From NCBI GenBank assembly GCA_000403315.2, contig KE159641.1, forward strand, positions 64,501 through 128,500: 64,000 bases of DNA, given 5' to 3'. The stretch comes from Lachnospiraceae bacterium A2. Lineage in GTDB: Bacteria > Bacillota > Clostridia > Lachnospirales > Lachnospiraceae. This document shows, in pieces, positions 9,276-18,521 of this stretch. Positions within the stretch are counted from its first letter, which is position 1. Each line of letters starts with the position of its first letter. A model generated the notes under the pieces. It saw only the letters and a program-made list of their open reading frames with translations. It was not told the origin of the DNA and made no database searches. The position numbers and the translations under genes are program-made.

Positions 9276-10469
9276 TTATTTTCCTGCCAATGCCACCGTT
9301 TCCCGGGCAATTGCCAGTTCCTCGTTGGTAGGCAGGCAGAGCACGGTAACCTTTGAATTTGGGGTGGAAATCACTTTTTCCTCGCCCCGCACCTGATTGG
9401 CCTCGTCGTCCAGCTCAACGCCCAGATAACCCAGATAGCCGCAGACGCCTTTTCTGGTATCCGGCCCGTTTTCCCCGACCCCTGCCGTAAAGCAGATGAC
9501 ATCCACGCCGTTCATGGCTGCCACATATGCCCCGACATATTTTGCTACCCGGTAAATATAAGTTTCCAACGCCCGGATGCCGCCTTTGTCATCCTTAGCA
9601 GCGGCAGCCTCCAAATCCCGGAAATCGCTGGAAATATGGGACAGCCCCCGTACGCCGGATTTCTTATTTAAAATTGCCATTATTCCTTCCAAATCAATGT
9701 TTTCTTTCTTCGCAAGGTACTCCATGGCGCCGGGGTCGATATCCCCGGAACGCGTGCCCATAATCAGCCCCTCCAAAGGCGTCAGGCCCATGGAGGTATC
9801 CACGGATTCCCCGTTTTTCACGGCGCAGATGGACGCCCCGTTCCCAAGGTGGCAGACAATGGTCTTTAATTCCCCGTATGGCTTCCCTACCAGCTCCGCC
9901 GCCCGTTTGGACACATAGCTGTGGGATGTCCCATGGAACCCGTATTTCCGTACCTTGTATTTCTCATAATAATCATAATCAATGCCATATAAATATGCCT
10001 TTTCCGGCATGGTCTGGTGGAAAGCCGTATCAAACACGCCCACCATCGGAACGTTCGGCATCAGCTCCTGGCATGCCCGGACGCCAATCAAATTTGCTGG
10101 GTTATGCAAAGGCGCCAAATCGCTGCACTCCTCCACTGCTTTCAGCACCTCCTCGTCCAGCACTGCAGAGCATGCAAATTTCTCCCCGCCATGGACCAGC
10201 CTGTGGCCTACTGCTTCAATTTCCCCAAGGCTTTCCAAAGCCCCGGTCTTCGGGTTTACCAATGCATCCAACACCATCTGGATGGCCTGCTTATGGGTAG
10301 GCATGTCTGCATCTGTAATTTCCTTCCCGCAGCCTGCCTTCTGGTACACCAGCCTGCCGTCCAAGCCGATTCTTTCGCACAGCCCTTTTGCCAATACTTC
10401 CTCCGTATCAGAATTGATCACCTGATATTTCAGGGAGGAGCTTCCACAATTAATTACCAATACATTCAT
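9276..10469 (-). CDS. ackA: acetate kinase
   Basis: The 397-residue enzyme interconverts acetyl phosphate + ADP and acetate + ATP, the terminal ATP-forming step of acetate production. The N-terminus MNVLVINCGSSSLKYQ is the family signature; VGHRLVHGGEKF, GVFDTAFHQTMP and the CHLGNGAS segment are also present. The start is the ATG at 10469 behind AAGGAG; upstream in-frame sequence lies in the promoter. No phosphotransacetylase gene adjoins it here. It diverges from tmcAL. Confidence 0.97.
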   Translation of the reverse strand: MNVLVINCGSSSLKYQVINSDTEEVLAKGLCERIGLDGRLVYQKAGCGKEITDADMPTHKQAIQMVLDALVNPKTGALESLGEIEAVGHRLVHGGEKFACSAVLDEEVLKAVEECSDLAPLHNPANLIGVRACQELMPNVPMVGVFDTAFHQTMPEKAYLYGIDYDYYEKYKVRKYGFHGTSHSYVSKRAAELVGKPYGELKTIVCHLGNGASICAVKNGESVDTSMGLTPLEGLIMGTRSGDIDPGAMEYLAKKENIDLEGIMAILNKKSGVRGLSHISSDFRDLEAAAAKDDKGGIRALETYIYRVAKYVGAYVAAMNGVDVICFTAGVGENGPDTRKGVCGYLGYLGVELDDEANQVRGEEKVISTPNSKVTVLCLPTNEELAIARETVALAGK

Positions 10470-10538
10470 GTTTCCTTCTCCTTTTTGAAATTCCTGCGCT
10501 GGTGCGTAGGTTTTGCATAGATATAAAATCTCCTTCCT

Positions 10539-10567
10539 ATTATAAACCAATACAAAGTGTGATACAA
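10539..10567 (-). promoter_or_regulatory. predicted sigma-A promoter of ackA
   Basis: Minus strand: -35 TTGTAT (10567-10562), 17-base spacer, -10 TATAAT (10544-10539). It sits in the 185-bp intergenic region shared with the divergent tmcAL promoter, the two -35 elements being about 26 bases apart. Confidence 0.7.
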
Positions 10568-10592
10568 GGGAAATTTACAACAATAATTTTTC

Positions 10593-10621
10593 TTGCAAAT
10601 ACAGGGAAAGTCCGCTACCAT
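10593..10621 (+). promoter_or_regulatory. predicted sigma-A promoter of tmcAL
   Basis: Plus strand: -35 TTGCAA, 17-base spacer, -10 TACCAT, ending 33 bases before the start codon. Confidence 0.6.
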
Positions 10622-10654
10622 AGTAGCATAAAACCATCCAGCGGAGGAACCCCT

Positions 10655-12043
10655 ATGAATGTCCTTGGAATAATTGCCGAATACAACCCTTTCCACAAAG
10701 GCCACGCCTACCAAATCGAAACCCTGAAAAAAGAAACAGGAGCCTCTTACGCCATCATTGCCATGGGCGGGAATTTCATGCAGCGGGGCGCCCCTGCCCT
10801 TATGGAAAAATTCAGCCGCGCCGCAATGGCTTTAAGCTGCGGCGCAGACCTTGTGCTGGAGCTCCCTGCCCTTTATGCCACTGCAAGCGCAGAATCCTTT
10901 GCCTATGGGGGCGTCGCCCTGTTAGAACGCACCGGGGTAGTGACGCACCTTGGGTTTGGGACGGAAACCACCCATTTTGGCCTGCTGCAGGAAGCCGCAG
11001 GCGTATTAGCCTGCCAGCCCCTGCCCTTCCGCCGCGCCCTGCAGCAGGCGTTAAAACAAGGGCTTTCCTTCCCTGCCGCCCGCTCCCTTGGGGTGAAAGC
11101 CTGCCTTGGAAAAGAAGATGGGCAGGCCCCAAATGCAGGATCATGCCCCCCTGCCCCAAGCAGCCCTGGCCTATCCGGGGATTTGCCTGCTGGAAAAGAA
11201 CTAAACTGCCGCAGCGCAGAACTGGAACATATCCTGTCCTCCCCAAACAACATTCTGGCAATGGAATACCTAAAAGCCTTATCCCGCTGCCATTCCAGCA
11301 TCCTGCCTGCCCCTTTGCCCCGCCGGGGGCAGCGTTACCATGACGCTTCCCCCGGGCAGGAATTTTCTTCCGCCACTGCCATACGCGCCAGTATCCAAAA
11401 CCCCGGTCCCTTGGCGGGTCCTTCTTTACACGCCACTAACCTAGCGCCGGATTGCCTCACTGGCGCCGGCGTCCGCGGGCTAACCCTGCCGGAAGGCTCC
11501 ATGCCGGCAGCGGCCTTTGGCATTTTGCGGGATTATCCCCACCCTTTCCTGTGGGAAGATGACTTTTCCACAGTGCTCCACTACAAGCTGCTCACTGAAT
11601 CCCAAGAGCAGCTTTCCCGCTATGCCGACAGTTCCCCAGACCTGGCCCGGCGGATGAAAAAAGAGGCAGAAGCCTTCCTCTCCTGGAGCAGCTTCTGCCA
11701 GCATTTAAAAAGCAAAAACATCACGTACACCCGCCTGAGCCGTGTATTCCTGCATACCATATTAAATATTTATGAGGACTGCTGCCAGCCCCTCCCGGAA
11801 CCTTCTTACCTGCGGGTATTAGGTTTCCGCAAGCAGGCCGCGCCGCTGCTTGCCGCTATCAAGGCCAACGGGGGGAGCCCTATCCTTACCAGCCCTGCCG
11901 CAGCCCCGAAGCGCCTGCCAGCCCAGGCCCAGCGCCTGCTCTCCCTTGACCTGGCGGCTTCCAGCCTGTACCGCATCGGTTTAGCCGCCAAAGGGGACAG
12001 CAGCCTGAAAAATGACTACCAGCATCCCATTGTCCGCCTGTGA
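10655..12043 (+). CDS. tmcAL: tRNA(Met) cytidine acetate ligase
   Basis: The 462-residue nucleotidyltransferase-superfamily protein corresponds to YlbM/TmcAL, which activates acetate with ATP to acetylate the wobble cytidine of elongator tRNA-Met. The N-terminus GIIAEYNPFHKGHAYQ has the HxGH motif; GGNFMQRGAPAL and FSSATAIRAS follow. The start at 10655 is behind GGAGG. At 462 residues it is longer than the ~400 usual for the family; the extra length appears in proline-rich inserts near residues 165-185 and 270-290. Placement beside ackA, an acetate producer, is common in Firmicutes. Confidence 0.88.
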   Translation: MNVLGIIAEYNPFHKGHAYQIETLKKETGASYAIIAMGGNFMQRGAPALMEKFSRAAMALSCGADLVLELPALYATASAESFAYGGVALLERTGVVTHLGFGTETTHFGLLQEAAGVLACQPLPFRRALQQALKQGLSFPAARSLGVKACLGKEDGQAPNAGSCPPAPSSPGLSGDLPAGKELNCRSAELEHILSSPNNILAMEYLKALSRCHSSILPAPLPRRGQRYHDASPGQEFSSATAIRASIQNPGPLAGPSLHATNLAPDCLTGAGVRGLTLPEGSMPAAAFGILRDYPHPFLWEDDFSTVLHYKLLTESQEQLSRYADSSPDLARRMKKEAEAFLSWSSFCQHLKSKNITYTRLSRVFLHTILNIYEDCCQPLPEPSYLRVLGFRKQAAPLLAAIKANGGSPILTSPAAAPKRLPAQAQRLLSLDLAASSLYRIGLAAKGDSSLKNDYQHPIVRL

Positions 12044-12073
12044 CACACCATTGGCGGAACCCGCTGCAAGCCT

Positions 12074-13252
12074 TTAGTGGTGGAACAGCCGTATCCCTGT
12101 AAAGCACATTGCCATCCCATACTTATTGCAGGTATCAATCACATTGTCATCCCGGATTGATCCTCCCGGCTCCGCCACATAGGAAACGCCGCTCTTATAC
12201 GCCCGCTCAATATTGTCCCCAAAGGGGAAAAACGCATCCGACCCAAGGGCAACCCCTTCCATCTGGTCCAGCCATTCCCGTTTTTCCTCCCTGGTAAATA
12301 CTTCCGGCTTAACCTTGAAAATCTTCTCCCAGGCGCCGTCCGCCAAGACGTCCATGCAGTCCTCCCCAATATATAAATCAATAGAATTGTCCCTGTCTGC
12401 CCTGCCAATGCCATCTACAAACTGCAGGCCAAGCACCTTTGGGGCTTGCCGCAGGAACCAGTTATCTGCCTTCTGCCCAGCCAAGCGGGTACAGTGGATC
12501 CTGGACTGCTGCCCAGCGCCAATCCCAATGGCCTGCCCGCCTTTAGCATAGCAGACAGAGTTAGACTGGGTATATTTCAGCGTAATCATTGCAATGATAA
12601 GGTCGATTTTGGCTGATTCCGGGATATCCTTCTGTTCCGTCACTACATTGGAAAAGAAATCCTTGTCAATATTCAGTTCGTTCCTGCCCTGCTCAAAGGT
12701 AATGCCAAACACTTCCTTACGCTCCACTGGGTCCGGCACATAATCCGGGTCTATTTCAATAACATTGTAATTCCCTTTTTTCTTTGCCTTTAAAATTTCC
12801 AGGGCCTCCGGCTCATACCCAGGGGCAATCACGCCGTCGGAAACCTCCCGCTTAATAATCAGCGCAGTCGCCTTATCACATACATCCGACAAGGAAATAA
12901 AATCCCCAAAAGAAGACATGCGGTCTGCACCCCTGGCCCTTGCATATGCATTTGCCAGCGGGGTAAACTCTATGCCTAAATCCTCTACCCAGTAAATCTT
13001 TTTCTCCACATCCGTCAGGGGAAGGCCAACCGCCGCCCCTGCCGGGGAAACATGCTTAAAAGAAGTAGCCGCTGCAAGCCCTGTGGCTTTCTTTAACTCC
13101 TTTACCAATTGCCATCCGTTCAATGCATCCAAAAAATTAATGTAACCCGGCTTTCCATTCAGCACCTTAATGGGCAGTTCCCCTTTTTCCATGTAAATTT
13201 TGGATGGCTTCTGGTTCGGGTTGCATCCATATTTTAATTCTAATTCCTGCAT
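12074..13252 (-). CDS. stand-alone AICAR transformylase
   Basis: The 392-residue protein matches only the C-terminal formyltransferase half of PurH: LKYGCNPNQKPSKIY at the start, then SFKHVSPAGAAVG, a variant of the KHxNPCG catalytic motif, and SNSVCYAKGGQAIGIGAGQQSR and DAFFPFGDNIERA. It would transfer formyl from 10-formyl-THF to AICAR, giving FAICAR. The IMP cyclohydrolase half of PurH is absent; that step is probably done by the neighbouring PurO-like protein (13332-14045). The start at 13252 is the ATG of MQELELKYG; the ribosome binding site (AGGGAA) is weaker than elsewhere in the window. Confidence 0.92.
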   Translation of the reverse strand: MQELELKYGCNPNQKPSKIYMEKGELPIKVLNGKPGYINFLDALNGWQLVKELKKATGLAAATSFKHVSPAGAAVGLPLTDVEKKIYWVEDLGIEFTPLANAYARARGADRMSSFGDFISLSDVCDKATALIIKREVSDGVIAPGYEPEALEILKAKKKGNYNVIEIDPDYVPDPVERKEVFGITFEQGRNELNIDKDFFSNVVTEQKDIPESAKIDLIIAMITLKYTQSNSVCYAKGGQAIGIGAGQQSRIHCTRLAGQKADNWFLRQAPKVLGLQFVDGIGRADRDNSIDLYIGEDCMDVLADGAWEKIFKVKPEVFTREEKREWLDQMEGVALGSDAFFPFGDNIERAYKSGVSYVAEPGGSIRDDNVIDTCNKYGMAMCFTGIRLFHH

Positions 13253-13331
13253 AAATTCCCTCCATCTATTGCGTTGCCCCTGCAGGGCAGATCCTTATTT
13301 GATTCGTATATCAAAAACACCTTTTAAAATG

Positions 13332-14045
13332 TTACTTATTCTTATTGATAATAACAGATTCATATTTCCCCGTTTCAATCTCAATATAGCGGACAAACAG
13401 GGATACCTTGTTTTCTTCGTTCAGGCTGTCCCATACCTTTTGGGCAAATTCTGTAATAGTTCCCTCAATCCCAACCAGCTTGGGTTCCCCTTCAAAGCTT
13501 GGCAGCGGGTTCCCATCCCCCATATAGGTATGGATAAAATGCCCCTCCCCGGCTTCCGGGTTCTCATAGGCAAAGGTATAGCGGTTACAGGATTTGGGGT
13601 TCCCATTGCTGCTCTTTAAAATAGACATTGCATAATTGTAGCTGCCATCCCCCACATGCAGGATACCGGAAATCCGCGGGGTATAATTTGGGGCGTCCGG
13701 CTCAAATTCCCTTGTGCGCAGTGACTGCTCAAAAGTCTGCTGCTTATCCATCAGCTCATAAATAGTATCTGTCTGGTCCCCGTTAGTCACAATGGTCTTA
13801 TTGCCAAGTACCCGAACCGGCGCATAGATAATCAGGCTTGGGTCGCTTACTTTGGACGGATCAAAGGCCTGGGTGCGGATTCCTTCCCCATCCTCCACAA
13901 AAATCCGGTTCCTGCTGTTTTCGCTCCTGCCCATAATAAAATAAGCAGTAACCGCATACTTTCCGTCCTTGGATTTTCCAACCAAAATCCCCCTGCCCGG
14001 ATAAGAATTGCCTTTTAACTCTGTTTCCAACGATAACATTTTCAC
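13332..14045 (-). CDS. purO: PurO-type IMP cyclohydrolase
   Basis: The 237-residue protein resembles the archaeal-type IMP cyclohydrolase family (PurO): YPGRGILVG near the N-terminus, then YFIMGRSENSRNR, and THVxD-like VTNGDQTDT and GRGDGSYN-like segments. It would close FAICAR to IMP, the last step of de novo purine synthesis. A GTG at 14045, 8 bases after AAGGAGG, is a better start than the ATG two codons later. It lies 79 bases upstream of the AICAR transformylase and in the same direction, so together they replace bifunctional PurH. Confidence 0.85.
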   Translation of the reverse strand: MKMLSLETELKGNSYPGRGILVGKSKDGKYAVTAYFIMGRSENSRNRIFVEDGEGIRTQAFDPSKVSDPSLIIYAPVRVLGNKTIVTNGDQTDTIYELMDKQQTFEQSLRTREFEPDAPNYTPRISGILHVGDGSYNYAMSILKSSNGNPKSCNRYTFAYENPEAGEGHFIHTYMGDGNPLPSFEGEPKLVGIEGTITEFAQKVWDSLNEENKVSLFVRYIEIETGKYESVIINKNK

Positions 14046-14169
14046 TCTGGTATCCTCCTTATGCTTGGCGTCTTTGCCTGTTCTGTGACTGCCACCGCCT
14101 GATACGGCATGGCTTATGCCCATTCTACCATGTAATTTTTCCCATTACAAGTAAAAACATTAAACAAAG

Positions 14170-14206
14170 CGCAGGTGCAGCGCACCCTTTTGGCATCCTA
14201 ATCCTA
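14170..14206. repeat. dispersed repeat family D end, copy 1
   Basis: The motif GGATTAGGATGCCAAAAGG followed by GTGCGCTGC (minus strand) recurs with variation at 41194-41246, 43914-44034 and 57718-57749. It abuts the family C repeat. Confidence 0.55.
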
Positions 14207-14208
14207 TA

Positions 14209-14469
14209 AAAAACAAAGTGGGCAATCCCACTTCACCTCCCCTAACCCCTCACTTATGAGGGGCTTGGCGTTTACACTCCGTTTCGGTCCGTTCTGGACA
14301 AGCGCCACTGGCACTTAGAACCTTTGCTGCGCCGAGTGCAGTCACGCAGTGACATCTTCTATTCGCACAAGTACCCTCGCTTCGCTGGGGCAGACCCTGC
14401 GCATATTATTCTTTCTTCTATAGAAAGATACTTTCAAGCTTTAGCGTGACAAGCTCTTTCCTATAGAAT
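14209..14469. repeat. dispersed repeat family C, copy 2 (long form)
   Basis: Homologous to 8211-8389 at both ends, with a longer middle. The last 40 bases (ACTTTCAAG...CCTATAGAAT) also match the reverse strand of 50483-50520. The terminal part is itself an imperfect palindrome (TTCTATAGAAAG ... CTTTCCTATAGAA). The 14046-14510 interval contains this repeat and a terminator but no supportable gene. Confidence 0.7.
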
Positions 14470-14504
14470 AAAAAACTGCCGGGAGCCTATGCCCCCAAGC
14501 AGTC
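14470..14504 (-). terminator. intrinsic terminator after cheV
   Basis: Minus strand ACTGC..GGGGGC ATAG GCTCCC..GCAGT followed by TTTTTT, beginning 7 bases after the cheV stop. Confidence 0.8.
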
Positions 14505-14510
14505 CCTATA

Positions 14511-15443
14511 CTATTGTGCCATTTTCCTCTGCTCCATAAACTCTTTCCGCTTGTCCAGAAGGTTGTCGATTGCATTTACCAATTTACCAATTTCTGGCTT
14601 TGTAAGCTGCGCGTCTGCCCCAAGCATTTCACCCTTGCGCCGCATCTCCTCATTAACAAGGGAGGAGAAAATAACCACCGGGATGTGCTTTAATTCATCG
14701 TCCTCTTTAATCAGCTTTGTGAGCCTGTGGCCATCCATCAAAGGCATTTCAATATCGGTAATTACCATATGTACCTTGTCGTCCAGTTCCCCAGATTTCC
14801 GGAAGTCACAAAGCCGGTCCCAAAGCTCCTGCCCATTGTTATTGACAATCAGCTTCGTGTAGCCTGACTTCTTCAGGCAGTCCGTAATCAGCTTGGACAG
14901 CAATGGGGAATCCTCTGCTACCATAATCGGGGAATCGCTCCTGTTGCGTTCCTCCAAATCATCTAAGTCAGAAACCTGAAGCCCTGTTTCCGGGCTGATA
15001 TCTGTCACAATCTTCTCGAAGTCCAGAATAACGATCAGCCGGTCCTCCAGCTTGATAACCCCTGTTGACACACCGCTTTCTTCTATATTAATAGTAGCAT
15101 CTGGCGTAATAATGTCTGCCCATGACAGCCTGTGTATGCCACAGACTTCGTCCACATGGAAGGCAATATTCAGCTTATTGAAGTTAGTAATAATAAACAG
15201 CCCATCATGCTCAATGTCTGGAAGCCCCAAGCAGCTCCGCAGATTAATCACGCTTATCATCGTATCTCTTGGCATAAATATACCTTCCACACTTGGATGT
15301 GCATTAGGAATCGGAGTAACGGGCTGATATGTCAAAATCTCCCGAATTTTCGCTACATTGATACCGTAATGATTTCCAGCTAATGTAAATTCTAAAACCT
15401 CCAGCTCATTTGTGCCATTCTCCAAAAGAATATTTGTATCCAT
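14511..15443 (-). CDS. cheV: chemotaxis coupling protein CheV
   Basis: The 310-residue protein has a CheW-like domain (residues ~15-150: EVLEFTLAGNHYGINVAKIREI, GIFMPRDTMISVINLRSCLG) fused to a receiver domain (~175-300). The receiver has the acidic pair in VAEDSP, the phospho-acceptor Asp in VITDIEMPLMDG, and the conserved lysine in LTKPE. CheV couples chemoreceptors to CheA and adjusts adaptation. The start ATG at 15443 lies 12 bases after AGAGGAG, a loose spacing. It is a single gene with its own terminator; no other che genes are in the window. Confidence 0.93.
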   Translation of the reverse strand: MDTNILLENGTNELEVLEFTLAGNHYGINVAKIREILTYQPVTPIPNAHPSVEGIFMPRDTMISVINLRSCLGLPDIEHDGLFIITNFNKLNIAFHVDEVCGIHRLSWADIITPDATINIEESGVSTGVIKLEDRLIVILDFEKIVTDISPETGLQVSDLDDLEERNRSDSPIMVAEDSPLLSKLITDCLKKSGYTKLIVNNNGQELWDRLCDFRKSGELDDKVHMVITDIEMPLMDGHRLTKLIKEDDELKHIPVVIFSSLVNEEMRRKGEMLGADAQLTKPEIGKLVNAIDNLLDKRKEFMEQRKMAQ

Positions 15444-15496
15444 AATAGTAACTCTCTCCTCTCCGGTATATTTCCGCGTCAAATATGCTTTCCCTC

Positions 15497-15502
15497 ATTA
15501 TA
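15497..15502 (-). promoter_or_regulatory. extended -10 promoter of cheV
   Basis: Minus strand TGCTATAAT, an extended -10 element, about 54 bases before the start codon. The -35 region (TATATT, 17 bases upstream) is poor. I found no good sigma-D (flagellar) signature here. Confidence 0.45.
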
Positions 15503-15551
15503 GCACATACTTTCTGAAAAATATACTACATTTTTTCAATTTTATAAAAAT

Positions 15552-16265
15552 TTATTTCATGATTATCTCAGATGTCACTCCGCCCATCTGCATAGAAAGC
15601 TGAAGGGTAGAAACATTCTCTGCTGTTTCTGCCGGTACCTCAAATAGCAATATCCCCGCCACTGTCTGCCCCGGTTCTAAATTGCCCGTGTAGGTGGCTA
15701 TATCATTTTCCAGCATGGTGACTTCATTTTTCACCCCTGCCTCCCCATTTATCTTCAAAGTAAAAATTGGCTGCTTTACCAGCAAATCACAGGCAGCCGC
15801 TTCCGTGCCCGTATTGGAAATGTTCACATTCAGGATAAGGAACACATTCCCTTCCGCCGCATTTGAGGAATAGTAATCCCCCTGCTTATAGCTGTCGTAA
15901 ATGGAATATTCCTGATAAGAAAATTCTACTCCCGGGACTGCCAATGCTTCTGTCATGGAAACTGCATTGGGGCTTTCCGTACCCTCCGGGCTCTGGCTGC
16001 CGCTTTCCGGCTCCTGCCCTTCTGCTTCCGGTTCCTTCTTATCTTCCTCCTCCACAGGCGGTTCTTCTTCCTCCTCTTCTTCCTTCGGGTATACCGCCGA
16101 CATCCCTTCCTGCTGGTGGCTATTGTGTTTTGCAAGGGTCCCGGCTGAATAATTGACGATTACCGCTTCTTCGCTTTCCGTCAAAACCGCCATTTCATCC
16201 CCGCAGCCTGTAAGAAGAAATGCTGCGGCAACCAGTGCTGTCCCCATTTTTATGAATTTCTTCAT
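15552..16265 (-). CDS. secreted lipoprotein with DUF4352-like domain
   Basis: The 237-residue protein starts with a lipoprotein signal peptide (MKKFIKMGTALVAAAFLLTGC, lipobox LLTG-C), so it should be lipid-anchored outside the membrane. A very acidic linker follows (seven consecutive Glu, then Pro/Glu/Ser-rich to ~residue 100). The C-terminal ~135 residues (NVFLILNVNISNTGTEAA..., LEPGQTVAGILLFEVP) have the beta-sandwich pattern of telokin-like/DUF4352 lipoproteins. Function unknown. It lies downstream of the two-component system in the same direction, so it may be co-expressed or a partner. The start at 16265 follows AAGGAG. Confidence 0.8.
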   Translation of the reverse strand: MKKFIKMGTALVAAAFLLTGCGDEMAVLTESEEAVIVNYSAGTLAKHNSHQQEGMSAVYPKEEEEEEEPPVEEEDKKEPEAEGQEPESGSQSPEGTESPNAVSMTEALAVPGVEFSYQEYSIYDSYKQGDYYSSNAAEGNVFLILNVNISNTGTEAAACDLLVKQPIFTLKINGEAGVKNEVTMLENDIATYTGNLEPGQTVAGILLFEVPAETAENVSTLQLSMQMGGVTSEIIMK

Positions 16266-16350
16266 AAGTATGTCTCCTTTTTATGCTCATGCATATTCCT
16301 TATTCTATAAATTATATTCTACCATTATTTGTTCCACAGGGCAACTACAA

Positions 16351-16369
16351 TTTTTTTGAGTTTCCCCAT
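16351..16369 (-). repeat. GGGGAAACTCAAAA motif, copy 1
   Basis: Minus strand ATGGGGAAACTCAAAAAAA, just after the histidine kinase stop. The same 14-base core occurs twice more at the ends of the palindrome 31402-31675. Confidence 0.5.
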
Positions 16370-16377
16370 CCTTCCCG

Positions 16378-17847
16378 TCACTGGCTCCTGTTATCCAATT
16401 CAAACCAGAACACAACCCCACGTTCCACGTTATAGGCCCCGCAGTTCTGATGGAAGGAATCCATAATGGCTTTTACAATGGAAAGGCCAATGCCATTCCC
16501 GCCATATTCCCTTGTCCGCGCCTTGTCTACTTTATAAAATTTATCCCAGATATGCACCAGTTCTTCTTCCGGGATGGGGTTGCCTGTATTGAAGACCTCC
16601 ACCCGCACCGCTTCAATTCCCGGCAGGACAGAAATTTCAATCCTTTTTTCCCCGGCGGCATAATGGATAGCGTTGCTGATATAGTTAGTCAGGACCTGCT
16701 CCGTCTTAAATTCATCTGCCCATACATAAATTGGCCCCGCCCCATTCAGTTTCAGGGAAATATGGTCCTGTTCCCGCAGAATAGCGGTGGAGTTGATAAC
16801 CCCGCCAATCACCTCCATCAAGTCAAACCGTTCAATCATCACCTGGTCGCTGCCAGACTCCAGTTGGTTTAAGGTAAGCAGGTTTTTTACAAGCTGGTTC
16901 ATCTTGTCCGCTTCGTCCATAATGACTTCGCAATAAAATTCCCGGCTGTCCGCATCGTCATTAATACATTCGGAAAGCCCCTCCGCATAGCCCTGGATTA
17001 GGGCAATGGGGGTTTTCAGCTCATGGGACACATTGGAAATAAACTCCTTCCGCATCTTGTCAATTTCCGTTTTTTTCTCAATATCTATTTTCAGCTCGTT
17101 GTTGGCGCTTTTCAGCTCCGAAATCGTCTGCTCCAGCGTTTCAGAAAGCTGGTTCATATGCTCACCCAGCAAATCCACCTCATTTTTCCCTTTGCTCTGG
17201 AATTTCGCCTCAAAATCTAAATTCGTCATCCTTCTGGAAATTTCTGCAAGCTGCAAAATAGGGTTGGTAATCTTGCGGGTAACGAAATAGATAATAGCCG
17301 CGCACACAACCACTGCCGCGCCGCCCACATAAGCCAGGAACCGGTTAGCAATCTCCACGCTTTCCTTAATGCTTTCCACTGCCGTCCGCATCAGGATGGT
17401 ATTCCCATTCTGCAGATTCCCCCACAGCACAAGGTAATCCGTTTTCAGCCTGCTGTCCGCGGTCTTTTCCACTGTGTACTGTTCCGTGCTCTCCAATATC
17501 TCCGCATCCTTGTCCGTTCTGAAAATAAGCTCCAGAAATTGGAACAGCAGCGTTTCGTCATCCCCCACATTAGAATCCAGGATGGTCTGGTCAGAACTGA
17601 TGATCATCATGGTAATGTTGCTGTTAGCGCACTGCTTTTCCAGCCGGATCCTAAAGTGCTCCGTCCCATCCCTGCCTTCCCCGCTGGCTTCGTCTACCAT
17701 GCGGAAAGTCGCCAAAAGCTTCTGCTGTTTATGCTCCACATAATAGTTTTCCAGCAAGGAGGTATTGATAAACCAGCACAGCAATACCGTGCCTGCCACA
17801 ATGCTGATCATAATAGCTGTAATCTTGCCTGTGATGGAATATTTCAT
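16378..17847 (-). CDS. sensor histidine kinase (VanS/PhoR-like)
   Basis: The 489-residue membrane kinase has TM1 (residues ~8-30), an extracytoplasmic domain to ~165, TM2 (~168-190), a HAMP linker, a HisKA domain with phospho-acceptor His in FISNVSHELKTP, and an ATPase domain with an N box (NYISNAIHYA), WDKFYK and a G box (GGNGIGLSIVK). It should phosphorylate the response regulator encoded upstream, whose stop codon overlaps this start (ATGA). The signal is unknown. The downstream lipoprotein could be a sensor accessory or target, by context only. Confidence 0.93.
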   Translation of the reverse strand: MKYSITGKITAIMISIVAGTVLLCWFINTSLLENYYVEHKQQKLLATFRMVDEASGEGRDGTEHFRIRLEKQCANSNITMMIISSDQTILDSNVGDDETLLFQFLELIFRTDKDAEILESTEQYTVEKTADSRLKTDYLVLWGNLQNGNTILMRTAVESIKESVEIANRFLAYVGGAAVVVCAAIIYFVTRKITNPILQLAEISRRMTNLDFEAKFQSKGKNEVDLLGEHMNQLSETLEQTISELKSANNELKIDIEKKTEIDKMRKEFISNVSHELKTPIALIQGYAEGLSECINDDADSREFYCEVIMDEADKMNQLVKNLLTLNQLESGSDQVMIERFDLMEVIGGVINSTAILREQDHISLKLNGAGPIYVWADEFKTEQVLTNYISNAIHYAAGEKRIEISVLPGIEAVRVEVFNTGNPIPEEELVHIWDKFYKVDKARTREYGGNGIGLSIVKAIMDSFHQNCGAYNVERGVVFWFELDNRSQ

Positions 17848-18521
17848 GCATCTACCTCAAATTTGTAGCCCATGCCCCAGATGGTCTTGATATACCTGCC
17901 CCTGTCCCCCAGCTTGCTGCGCAGCTTTTTCACATGGGTGTCAATGGTCCTTGCATCGCCGAAATAATCGTAGTTCCAGACATGGTTTAAGATTTTTTCC
18001 CTGGACAGCGCTATCCCTTTATTTTCTATAAAATATGTGAGGAGTTCAAATTCCTTGTAGCTTAGTTCCAGTTCTTTCCCGTCCACCCTCACCTGATGGC
18101 CCAGCCTGTCTATGGTAATGCCGCCGATTTCCAGAGTTTCTTCTTCCTTTTTCCCAGTCCGCCTTAAAATAGCCTCTACCCGCGCTACCAATATTTTGGG
18201 GCTGAAAGGCTTGGAAATATATTCATCCGCACCAATGTCAAAGCCCATCAGCTCGTCGCTTTCTTCCCCTTTGGCTGTCAGCATAATAATGGGCACCTTG
18301 GAATGTTCCCGGATTTCCTTGCACACTTCCCAACCGTTGATTTTTGGCATCATCACATCCAGGATAATCAGCGCAATATCCTTCTGCCCATAAAATTTGT
18401 TGAGGGCGTCTTCCCCATCCTCTGCCTCAATTACCTCGAACTCCTGCTTTACCAAAAAATCCCGTACCAGCTTCCGCATCCTGCTCTCGTCGTCAACTAC
18501 CAAAATTTTCAGCTTCTCCAT
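17844..18521 (-). CDS. OmpR/PhoB-family response regulator
   Basis: The 225-residue regulator has a receiver domain (acidic VVDDES, phospho-acceptor Asp in ILDVMMPKING, MLTAKG, SKPFSP) and a C-terminal winged helix (HVKKLRSKLGDRGRYIKT, WGMGYKFE). It is partner of the kinase with which it overlaps by 4 bases. The ATG at 18521 follows AAGGTG by 9 bases and is preferred over an in-frame upstream start at 18545. The 18522-18723 interval upstream holds no gene I can support. Confidence 0.95.
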   Translation of the reverse strand: MEKLKILVVDDESRMRKLVRDFLVKQEFEVIEAEDGEDALNKFYGQKDIALIILDVMMPKINGWEVCKEIREHSKVPIIMLTAKGEESDELMGFDIGADEYISKPFSPKILVARVEAILRRTGKKEEETLEIGGITIDRLGHQVRVDGKELELSYKEFELLTYFIENKGIALSREKILNHVWNYDYFGDARTIDTHVKKLRSKLGDRGRYIKTIWGMGYKFEVDA

